Source: Mangrovimonas xylaniphaga (lineage in GTDB: Bacteria; Bacteroidota; Bacteroidia; Flavobacteriales; Flavobacteriaceae). From it: DNA of 54,157 nt. A model generated the notes under the pieces. The model was not told the DNA's origin and did not search any database. It saw only the letters and a list, made by a program, of their open reading frames with translations. The position numbers and the translations under genes were made by a program. Positions 9,901 through 15,997 of the stretch are shown here, piece after piece. Numbering within the stretch: position 1 is the first letter of the stretch; each line of letters starts with the position of its first letter. The DNA lies in the NCBI RefSeq assembly GCF_001280435.1, contig NZ_LBIP01000027.1:1-54157 (forward strand), given 5' to 3'.

Positions 9901-12105
9901 AGGATTGACGATTATTTCAATGGAAGCAGTATTTTGGCAGCCATTGGCATCGGTTCCTGTAACTGTATAGGTTTGCGTGGCTGTGGGTGTAAAGGCAACG
10001 CCGTCCGTTAACCCTTGATCCCAAGAATAGGATTGAGCTCCAGTTCCCGACAGGGTAACCTGATCTCCAAGACATATTTGAGTTTCAGAAGCATTAATAC
10101 CAATTGTTGGAGGGGCATTAACCGTAATTGAAATACTGTTACTTATGGCTGTGGCAGGGTCTGGACATTGCACACTAGGATCAGGGGTCATGACCAATTG
10201 AATTACGTCACCATCATTCAAATCACTTGCAGTATAGGTGGAAGTCGTTGCTATTTCAATTGAATTACGTTGCCATGAAAAGCTAGGATTTAGCCCCATA
10301 TTGAAAGTAGAACCCTCAATGTTTGAAAAAGTAACCGATTCCCCCTCACAAATGGTATTGTCGGTAGCTTGGATAACTACAGAAGGAGTAACAGTAGTGT
10401 TTACGGTAAGTGCAATGGAGTTACTTTCCACAGGGCAGGCAAAACTATCGGAAGTAATCTCAACTTTTACTTGGGTACCATCTGTTACGGGATTGTTTAG
10501 TGTTAATTGCGAGTCTGGTGATGGCCCAGAAACTATTGTAAATCCGGATCCGGTATTTGTGTACCAAGTATATTCCACACCATTGCCAGCATTGTTGGGA
10601 GTGGCATTGAAGGTAATATCCTCATTAGAGCAAAGGGTTGTTCCCGTAGTACTTGCAATGGCAACGGAGGCTGAAGTACTGTTGTCTGTAACCGTTACTG
10701 TCGCACTACAGGAACTGCTATTACCAGCTGCATCCTCCACAGTTAAGGTGACTGTATTGTCACCTATATTGGAGCAATCAAATGCTGTAACGTCCAAATC
10801 CCAACTTACAATTCCACAATTGTCATCAGAGCCAAAATCAATATCACTTGGTGCGATAGTAACAATTCCAGTTGAAGGGTCTAATGCAATATTTGTGTTT
10901 TGACATTGTACGTCAGGGGCTTCGTTGTCGGAATTAACACTTACTAAAAAACTATGTATAGCAGAGTTTCCTTGACTGTCAGTAGCACTATAGCTTATGG
11001 TTGTGTCTCCTTCGGGGAACAAATCTCCACTGTTGAGTCCTGTGCCATCCGTTCTGACAACCGTTACCGAACTATCACAATTATCTGTTACTGTAGGATC
11101 TGAAAAGGTGATGGTGGCTCCACAGGCTCCAAGATCCATTGGAATGTTGAGTTGGTCTGCTGGGAGGTTAGCTAAAATGGGATCTTCGTCATCGGCATCA
11201 ACTGTTACTTGAAAACTGTAAGTTTCAGAATTTCCGTTAGAGTCAGAGGCACTATAGCTTATGGTTGTATTTCCTGTAGGAAAGATGTCCCCGCTGTTAA
11301 GTCCTGTGCCATCCGTTCTAACAACCGTTACCGAGCTATCACAATTGTCTGTTGCTATGGGATCTGAAAAGGTGATGGTGGCTCCACAGGCTCCAAGATC
11401 CATTGGAATGTTGAGCTGGTCTGCTGGGAGGTTAGCTAAAATGGGATCTTCGTCATCGGCATTAACCGTTACTTGAAAACTGTAAGTTTCAGAATTTCCG
11501 TTACTGTCAGTGGCAGTATAGCCTATGGTTGTACTTCCTGCAGGAAAGAAATCTCCACTGTTAAGTCCAGTGCTATCTGTTCTGACAATCGTTACTGAGC
11601 TATCACAATTGTCTGTTGCTGTAGGATCTGAAAAGGTGATAGTGGCTCCACAGGCTCCAGGATCCATTGGAATATTGAGTTGGTCTGTTGGGAGGTTAGC
11701 TAAAACGGGAGGTAAATTATCAACAACAGTAACATTTGCCGTACATGTTGTGGAATTATTTGTGTCAGTAATGGTTACTAGAATTGTTGAGGCTGCATCC
11801 GCACAGGTAAAACTATAAATGTCTAATACGAAATTGGCGCCAGTATTGGAAGGATTAATGTTTTCCGGTAGAATGGATACATTCCCAGTATCGTCTAAAT
11901 ATACCTCAATATCTCCGCAAGATGGATCGGCTGCCAAAAATAGAGCGGAGGTTTCAGAAGTGTCCTCGTTGAGGTTTGTATTTATAATGATAGAAACATC
12001 ATTAAGACTAATGTATTGATCTAATAAATTGGTTTTAGGGAAGCTGAGATTTGAAATTAATAACAGCACAGCCAGTTGGATAACGCTTGGGTAATGGTAT
12101 TTCAT
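913..12105 (-). CDS. Giant T9SS-exported adhesin with HYR, Ig-like/PKD-like and LamG domains
   Basis: About 3730 residues. The ATG at 12105 is preferred because it gives a signal peptide directly (MKYHYPSVIQLAVLLLISNL); a TTG 60 bases upstream only adds an unlikely N-extension. Order seen: TNLLDQYISLN leader segment; three nearly identical HYR modules (about residues 131-395) and a fourth (to about 475); a long series of Ig-like/PKD-like repeats ending in variants of ITVNPLPT, TICxGD and TYTVTGTDANGCQ; a beta-sandwich with GLWAIDGLTF (about 2500-2670); a LamG/concanavalin-like domain with DGVDDNVTF and WYHLAVTF (about 2850-3020); and a C-terminal type A T9SS sorting domain (last 80 residues, SYLVKLVTEQGSYNKKLIINY region). 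It is most likely secreted through T9SS and anchored to the surface. LamG and HYR suggest glycan or cell adhesion, but the target is unknown. Confidence 0.9.
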   Translation of the reverse strand: MKYHYPSVIQLAVLLLISNLSFPKTNLLDQYISLNDVSIIINTNLNEDTSETSALFLAADPSCGDIEVYLDDTGNVSILPENINPSNTGANFVLDIYSFTCADAASTILVTITDTNNSTTCTANVTVVDNLPPVLANLPTDQLNIPMDPGACGATITFSDPTATDNCDSSVTIVRTDSTGLNSGDFFPAGSTTIGYTATDSNGNSETYSFQVTVNADDEDPILANLPADQLNIPMDLGACGATITFSDPIATDNCDSSVTVVRTDGTGLNSGDIFPTGNTTISYSASDSNGNSETYSFQVTVDADDEDPILANLPADQLNIPMDLGACGATITFSDPTVTDNCDSSVTVVRTDGTGLNSGDLFPEGDTTISYSATDSQGNSAIHSFLVSVNSDNEAPDVQCQNTNIALDPSTGIVTIAPSDIDFGSDDNCGIVSWDLDVTAFDCSNIGDNTVTLTVEDAAGNSSSCSATVTVTDNSTSASVAIASTTGTTLCSNEDITFNATPNNAGNGVEYTWYTNTGSGFTIVSGPSPDSQLTLNNPVTDGTQVKVEITSDSFACPVESNSIALTVNTTVTPSVVIQATDNTICEGESVTFSNIEGSTFNMGLNPSFSWQRNSIEIATTSTYTASDLNDGDVIQLVMTPDPSVQCPDPATAISNSISITVNAPPTIGINASETQICLGDQVTLSGTGAQSYSWDQGLTDGVAFTPTATQTYTVTGTDANGCQNTASIEIIVNPLPTVTITPSNTTICYGDLVTLNASGAASYSWSSGVTASGVNNEQGEVSPTTTQTYTVTGTDANGCQNTATVTITVNPLPTLSAIDASVCGEGQSSVDLNSLVTTTGTTITFHSSQSDADDDLNPIGALVSPTSPETYYVRSELASGCYVTDIIGISVNPLPALTTSDGSVCASGQSSIDLNSLVDNNGGGMLYFYENETDAENGTSAISTTVSPTTLTIYWVRSELGTGCYSTASIQISIDDLPTVNAGTDQDICLGTSFDLSTIASGSLDTTLTYHETQSEADNGANSISPNVTPSSTTTYFVRGENSSTGCYNTDSITITIIPDATIALSSGNADQEVCFNEAISQITFNLGGGATGATISGLPAGFSGAYNSGTNTYTINGSTTTSGTYNYTVNTTGCGTASSSGTITVFPGPPETPTEIIGVTGICPPATETYSISISDPSNVTNINWVVPTGFTITSGQGTEEITVTAGSTASTGNINATLTNPCGSSTVSLPISVDTFAYVNAGTDQYICSNETSVELQGAIGGVVNHKNHFDWSASVNGGSFSYPNGSINGQLNPTYNLPNNTNPGDIITITIYTTGNITNNTCANGGTVIDTMQIFILEDPTATASITGTNPVCEGNSSEITFSATASPNKELILTYNINGGTDETINLTTDGSGNASFVLGTGALTADTTYNLLSIAYAETPTCPQTLPDSLSIAVDLDATISSPSNNNQIICLGDSLDDIEFTIGGTITNVALSGNLPIGIDFDDSNPSLFTISGTANEAGTFSYTVEATGPCELASESGTITVLNTPSASIAISGDSPICEDTSSEITISTTAFQNSDIVVTYNINGVTPQTFNTTTDGSGDASFIVNTDNLTADTTYNLVSIAYVDSPNCEETLSGSATIIVTPNATITTPSNNDQTICLGDTLDPVVFDVTGDITNVDATGLPSGLSLVYDDVNSTFTISGTPSDAGDFEYTVQTIGNCVQANTLGNITVLDTPFASISISGDSTICENTSSEITISAMAFPNSDITITYDIDTGADQTLSTTTDDSGNASFTIDTGNLTTDTAYNLLSIAYVASPSCEETLSSTTTITVTPDATINTPTNINQTICLVDALDPIEFTVSGDITNVTASGLPSGATQNFDGTSTFTISGIPSVSGDFNYTVNTQGSCESASISGIITVKEPPVITTQPQNLGVCASEAASFTVIGAGDDLTFQWYSGTAPGGTPITPNSNISITANTTSSTLSFGQVSTGNAGSYYVIVSGDGSCTPATSNAFSLNVNQEITITSESTDLEICEGIDAIFSVDAEGTITSYEWYQVGSPDIVLSDGGNISGADTPELTISNSTPSDSGSYYVVISGPGGTCPSISSSPKILTVTALPTASIIYSDSPFCNNIATGQAVTLSGTNAYTGGTYSAPAGLTIDPSTGAISPSSSDPGTYVVTYTAPASGGCDEVSTITNVTISPLPTANISYNEPAYCETDSSPISVNLSETDSSGGAFTSSPAGLSIDSSTGQITANTSTVGEYTISYTIAEANGCEAVVATTTISINPLPEATFSYNDNEYCLSETTNPTPIFSGSGVAGTFWSSPAGLSLNPTTGIIDLQASSAGIYSITNTIPASDGCVAVSHSNSLTLYEEPSGGTLTGTAIGPNGEVNDVSTVLICQSSGGTLNLSSQTGSIVGWEYSNNGGLDWYSILEEGNPITSSSYNFSEIIDTTIYRVIIENGPCGQVYSTTAVVSVVPNDLKPNPVTVSAYTLCLGDPSTLSAESSIANGQFITKGNFNTGQLNTQDPDGFLVDGNPGGWTASGDDIKLPTNWSGTNDHPFPVIGHLDSGELKFGIVGGPVTSTLETPIFNTFGLEDAIFEFIQAYNIYAGDQILVELSLDGGANYTEVLQNISGPASSGNYNPFNVNEVAFDLEEYNGLPNLRIKFTYTGTSTNGLWAIDGLTFPSPPIEDVLIWSAVPGTVISYENSITVIPPTPGVHTYAVTSYLVDSCGYEVTSDNSEFVDLIVYDTDTANAGPDITISQAECGLNTVTLAAEQLTGVTPIPDPDNLEETINLVSTGEWSVTSGQDPSTYSFADPSAYNTTFTGDEEGPYTLTWTVTPAEGSPCSPSSDTMIVTLTNCSTLDFDGVDDNVTFRNYYDFSGPFSIELWLKSEAFNSSVQTIISKRDATNMVHGYDLRLVNNMLSFNWNNGGSLTASDPIGTDRWYHLAVTFNGTTYNLYVDGILVGAATGSTPINNNFECILGAMDQAASGGTPNPVNYFTGWMDELRIWNTALTVEQIRFMMNQEVENIGGNIRGSVVPIDAPGLTWANFTGYYQMNQTVDIVGGYIIPNAGTQDGRMRNITTWQEENAPLPYTSDNNGNWMDTSASSPWLWGHSVWDYPNSTGINGDPIDWNIVITSHDIVYNPDDVELQLLGLLVNSNELTITDSNVPQDENNPGNGLIISHYLKLDGVIDLIGESQLVQKRYTPSQLSESILDPNSSGFIERDQQGTYNLYNYNYWSSPVSPINSGLNSDYSVGEVLLDGTDSANPKTITWTSERDASPTSPITMSSRWIYKFNGAANTYSVWSRVGNTGNIETGIGYTMKGSGTSNGYQNYVFKGIPHNGLIENPLAANDEIFLGNPYPSAMDVEEFIKDNIPGPNANPGSSNAIDGTLQFWIHYNTNDSHNLEEYEGGFALYNLLDEGVPPISSQYVTTDGFWISGLGSSDLKPGLFIPVGQGFVSTAVEEGMGGNVKFENDQRFFKREANPNESIFLRQANNQEQQSQNSSSLPKKILLGAKTPEGSLRTLLLGFVTDAIVTDGYDYGYDARNRDSYPSDISWSINEEPFVIQGVGEFDSSKQYPFIVKIATAGTIEISLMELKNFQEDIDVYIYDSLLGTYSQINNISFQTILNEGEYIDRFYITFQDSNALSLEELNKEKIMINYLNSTHDIYIKTSENIKVKQVYLINTIGQTVKTWNMTNTPKMSNELRIPISKISEGSYLVKLVTEQGSYNKKLIINY
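6390..8090 (-). repeat. Three 189-residue protein modules with 567-bp period
   Basis: Within the adhesin, matching landmarks (the Ala-Thr-Ile segment before TICLGD/TICLVD) fall near 6641, 7208 and 7775, exactly 567 bases apart. Each module pairs an ICLGDxLDxxxF half with an SISGDSxICExTSSEI half. The copies have diverged in DNA but keep the same length, which implies an old duplication held in phase by selection. Confidence 0.7.
10919..11710 (-). repeat. Three near-identical 264-bp tandem repeats coding HYR modules
   Basis: Three consecutive 264-base units encode 88 residues each. Long stretches are identical between copies: the segment coding DLGACGATITFSDP and the one coding RTDGTGLNSGD recur at the same offset. 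The period is a multiple of three, so copy-number change keeps the frame. The high DNA identity points to recent duplication or gene conversion. Confidence 0.9.
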
Positions 12106-12483
12106 AGTTACATTGTTGTTAATAGGGTTATGAAAACCTGGGGCAAACAATACCACAACAACCAAAAAGCAATCTCAAAAAATCTTTTGGTTATCGTAGA
12201 AACAATGGCTATTAATCAAGCTGTTACTTGTATTAGGAATAACTTAAAAGTATTTTAAAACCAGTAGGTTATGAAATAAAATCGACAAACAACACCTTTC
12301 GACTTTGTGTGTTTTTTAGGGTAGGAATTTTATATTAGTTTCGTAAGTTTAATCTGTAATTGATTGATTTGTAGTTGTTTGATTGTGTTTGGTTTGGAGG
12401 GAAATAGAATCTAAATTATCTCCGATTTTAACTGAAATTTATCTGTAAATGTTGTTTCTTGTTGTACGAAAACACACAATCAA
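12106..12483. other. Divergent intergenic region between adhesin and patatin genes
   Basis: This 378-base AT-rich gap separates the divergent adhesin and patatin genes. On the plus strand TAGTTTCG near 12336 resembles the -7 box TAnnTTTG with one mismatch, and TTTT lies 19 bases upstream in place of TTTG. That gives a possible patatin promoter with a leader of about 140 bases. No small gene or stable hairpin is convincing here. Confidence 0.4.
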
Positions 12484-14886
12484 ATGAAGGCCGGTAACTT
12501 TTCAAAAACTATCTTGTTTTCAAAAGTGAAAATGTATAAAAAATCCCTTTTAGGAATCTTCTTTTTTATGCTGTTGGTCGTGCCTGCAAATTTGATGGGT
12601 CAAGACAAAGTTCCTCAAGAAGAAACTTCTCAACAAGAAAAACCTAAGGTGGCCTTGGTACTTAGTGGAGGTGGTGCTAAAGGGATTGCCCATATCCCAT
12701 TAATACAAACTTTGGATAGTTTGGGGATTGTACCAGATTTAATTGTTGGTACCAGTATGGGGAGTGTGGTAGGAGGTCTTTACGCCATGGGATATTCTGG
12801 AGATAGTATTGCAAAATTGGCTCAAACAGCCAAGTGGAATGATTTGTTGGGAGGAACTGTTTCGCTTAAAGATGTCGGGGTGGAAGAAAAGAGTGAATTC
12901 CAACGGTATTTGTTGAGTTTGGATGTAGTTGATGGCAAACCTCAAATAAAACCTTCTATCTTAAGGGATCAAAACCTTAGGGAGTTTTTTAGTTTGTTAA
13001 TGCACCCGGTTTACAATATTGAGAATTTTGATGAACTGACAATTCCCTTTCGAGCCATTGCTACCGATTTGGTGAACGGTCAAAAGGTAGTTCTGAAAGA
13101 TGGGCAGTTGGGGGTGGCAGTTAGGGCAAGTATGTCAATTCCTAGTGTGTTTGCGCCGGTGCCTTATAGGGGAACGCTTTTGGTGGATGGCGGGGTTGTG
13201 GACAATTTTCCAGTAGATGTTGCCAAAGAAATGGGGGCAGATATTGTCATTGGTAGTGATGTTGGGGGAGGTTTACAGCCTATGGAAAAACTCAACAATA
13301 TGGCAACCATCTTGTTTCAAACCTCCATGCTCACCAGTAATCTTAAAAATGAAGACAGTAGGGCGCAATGCGATATTTTGTTAGACCATACCCAAAATCT
13401 GAGCTATTCCACTCAAGATTTCGAGAAGAGTGGAATTATTTATGAAGAAGGAAAGGTGGCAAGGGATCTCAGTGTATCTGCTTTGGTTACTTTGGCTGAT
13501 ATTTTAAAACAATTTCCGCAGCGGGAACATAAATTGCCAAAGGTTTCGGATACTATCCATATAGACAGGATTGTTTACCAAAGTATAAGCGAACCTAATT
13601 TAAATCTGGTTAAGGCCAGAACATTATTGGAGGCCAATAAAAGCTACACTACCCAAGAAATTGTACAGGCGATAGATAGAGCCATGGGTACGGAACTTTT
13701 CTTTCAAATCAATTATTATTTGGAGGACAAGCAAGGTGCTACCATTTTAAATTTGGTGGTTTCAGAAAAGAGTCAGCACCAACTTAGTGGCGCCTTACAT
13801 TATGATACCAATCATGGAGTAGGACTCATTGCCAATTACACGGGACGAAACATTTTAGGGAACGCTTCACGAGTGTTGATAGGATTGGATATTGCAGAAC
13901 AACCAAGATTTCGAGTGCAGTATCAAACCAATTTTGGGAAACTAAAAAATTGGTGGTCGCGTACAGAAATTTTTGGAGAGCGTATCAATCAGCATTATTA
14001 TGGAAATGGTGTAAGAGGGGATGAACTGATAAATAAATACAATAGGGTCAACACCCAATTCAATAGAAATTTGAATCCCTTTAAAAGTTATATCGGATTG
14101 GATTTGAGCTATGAATATTCCAAAATTAAGCCTAAAACAGATCCGGAAATCAACAACAATGCCTACGACATAAGACGCTACAGTTTTAATAATTTCGAAT
14201 TGAGCGCCCACTTTTCCTATAACAGTTTCCATCAGGTCTTTTTTCCAAAACGAGGGACAAGAATAATTACAAGAATTGGGAGGTCGTTGGTACATGACGT
14301 AAATGTGTCGTATGTGGAACAATTTGAATATGATGCCCAAGGAAGTACCGATGGATTTACCAAGGTTAGTTTTGAATATGAAAGGCGCATTCCCTTAAGT
14401 CCAAGTACCTCGGTGATTGTTGGAGCTGATGCAGGCTATATGTTTTTGGACGCTCCCGATGATGATGACATTTCTTTTCTGGATCATGGACATTCCGGAA
14501 AATTCTTTTTAGGAGGCAACTTGGATAAGCCTAGGCGGGACACCTATAAATTCCAAGGGATTGATCATGCTGAATTAGTGGTAACGCAATTCACCAAATT
14601 TAATTTGGGATGTCAATGGAGCCCCGTCAGAAAGGTTTATGTTACACCTTATGCCAATTGGGCCTATGTGGGATTTGGAAGCTTTAAGGATTATATGAAG
14701 CATGCCTTTAAGGAGCAAGACAAATGGATTAATTCCGATGATCCCGGAATTATGTTTTCAACAGGTCTTACCCTTTCATATGCATCGTTTTTGGGGCCTG
14801 TTCATTTCGATATGTCCTATATGAACAACCTAAGTAGCCTGCAGCTCTTTTTTAGTGCGGGATTATTGTTAAACATTCCGGATTAA
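12484..14886 (+). CDS. Patatin-like phospholipase fused to a POTRA/BamA-type outer-membrane barrel
   Basis: An 800-residue protein. Residues 17-40 form a signal peptide (MYKKSLLGIFFFMLLVVPAN), so ATG at 12532 is an equally good start; I list the longer ATG. The patatin domain covers about 55-260: oxyanion GGGAKG at 62-67, nucleophile GTSMG with Ser91, and the catalytic Asp in DGG (Asp235). A POTRA-like segment follows (about 355-425, with IDRIVYQ), then a roughly 370-residue Tyr-rich beta-barrel of the D15/BamA type ending in a hydrophobic strand. This architecture is that of type Vd autotransporters such as PlpD, where the barrel carries a lipase to the cell surface. In Bacteroidota the patatin part may stay tethered to the outer membrane. 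Lipid hydrolysis is well supported by the Ser-Asp dyad; the substrate is not known. Confidence 0.93.
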   Translation: MKAGNFSKTILFSKVKMYKKSLLGIFFFMLLVVPANLMGQDKVPQEETSQQEKPKVALVLSGGGAKGIAHIPLIQTLDSLGIVPDLIVGTSMGSVVGGLYAMGYSGDSIAKLAQTAKWNDLLGGTVSLKDVGVEEKSEFQRYLLSLDVVDGKPQIKPSILRDQNLREFFSLLMHPVYNIENFDELTIPFRAIATDLVNGQKVVLKDGQLGVAVRASMSIPSVFAPVPYRGTLLVDGGVVDNFPVDVAKEMGADIVIGSDVGGGLQPMEKLNNMATILFQTSMLTSNLKNEDSRAQCDILLDHTQNLSYSTQDFEKSGIIYEEGKVARDLSVSALVTLADILKQFPQREHKLPKVSDTIHIDRIVYQSISEPNLNLVKARTLLEANKSYTTQEIVQAIDRAMGTELFFQINYYLEDKQGATILNLVVSEKSQHQLSGALHYDTNHGVGLIANYTGRNILGNASRVLIGLDIAEQPRFRVQYQTNFGKLKNWWSRTEIFGERINQHYYGNGVRGDELINKYNRVNTQFNRNLNPFKSYIGLDLSYEYSKIKPKTDPEINNNAYDIRRYSFNNFELSAHFSYNSFHQVFFPKRGTRIITRIGRSLVHDVNVSYVEQFEYDAQGSTDGFTKVSFEYERRIPLSPSTSVIVGADAGYMFLDAPDDDDISFLDHGHSGKFFLGGNLDKPRRDTYKFQGIDHAELVVTQFTKFNLGCQWSPVRKVYVTPYANWAYVGFGSFKDYMKHAFKEQDKWINSDDPGIMFSTGLTLSYASFLGPVHFDMSYMNNLSSLQLFFSAGLLLNIPD

Positions 14887-14925
14887 TTCTAAAACTATTT
14901 TCACTTTTAAAACCTCAAACCAACC

Positions 14926-15539
<614 letters not shown>

Positions 15540-15547
15540 TCATTGAT

Positions 15548-15937
15548 ATGCAATGTCCGTGCAACCCTTCCAAATTATACAGTGAATGCTGCCAAAAGGC
15601 TCATGATAACATTCTGTCGGTGACTACTGCCGAAGCTTTAATGCGTTCCAGGTTCAGTGCTTTTGTATTGGCTGATATCGATTATTTGCAGAAAAGCCAC
15701 CATAGCAGTAAGCGTCCCTCAAAACGGGAAAAGAAAGAAATTCAGCAATGGGCAAAATCTGTGGATTGGATAAAATTGGAAGTACTGAACACTACTAAAG
15801 GAACCGCTTTAGACGATACGGGAACTGTAGAATTTAAAGCCTTTTTTATGGAAGATGGCAACATACAGGTCATCCATGAAAATTCCCGATTCTGTAAAGA
15901 ACAAGGACATTGGGTATATCTGGAAGCTGTGGAATAA
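15548..15937 (+). CDS. YchJ-family SEC-C motif protein
   Basis: A 129-residue protein. The N-terminal CPCNPSKLYSECC is a SEC-C-type zinc motif (CxC...CC). It is followed by the YchJ middle region with AEALMRSRFSAFVLADIDYL and, near the end, NSRFCKEQGHWVYLEA, typical of the UPF0225/YchJ family. The usual second C-terminal SEC-C copy is absent, as in many family members of this length. The gene starts 8 bases after the previous stop, consistent with an operon. The cellular role of YchJ is unclear; the zinc motif implies protein or nucleic-acid contacts. Confidence 0.88.
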   Translation: MQCPCNPSKLYSECCQKAHDNILSVTTAEALMRSRFSAFVLADIDYLQKSHHSSKRPSKREKKEIQQWAKSVDWIKLEVLNTTKGTALDDTGTVEFKAFFMEDGNIQVIHENSRFCKEQGHWVYLEAVE

Positions 15938-15972
15938 ACCTTTTAAGAATTTGGAAATAATAAAACCGTAGA

Positions 15973-15997
15973 GGTGCTATTCCTTAGCAATAGCACC
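15973..15997 (-). terminator. Possible terminator hairpin at the end of GH95 gene 1
   Basis: GGTGCTATT and AATAGCACC form a perfect 9-bp stem with a 7-base loop. It spans the last codons and stop of the GH95 gene and also lies 35 bases after the YchJ stop, so it could act in both directions. The T-run on the minus side is broken (TCTACGGTTTTATT), which lowers confidence. Confidence 0.4.

Noticed and set aside
10238-10903. 221-codon plus-strand frame inside the adhesin gene
   Set aside because: It is antisense to a clearly coding repeat region; repeats on the coding strand create long mirror frames, and the product resembles no protein.
10919-11710. Regular repeats considered as a CRISPR array
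   Set aside because: Units are 264 bases, contiguous and protein coding, with no unique spacers.
12106-12165. TTG-initiated N-terminal extension of the giant adhesin
   Set aside because: It would put 20 residues before the signal peptide; the ATG at 12105 gives a clean signal peptide like that of its paralogue.
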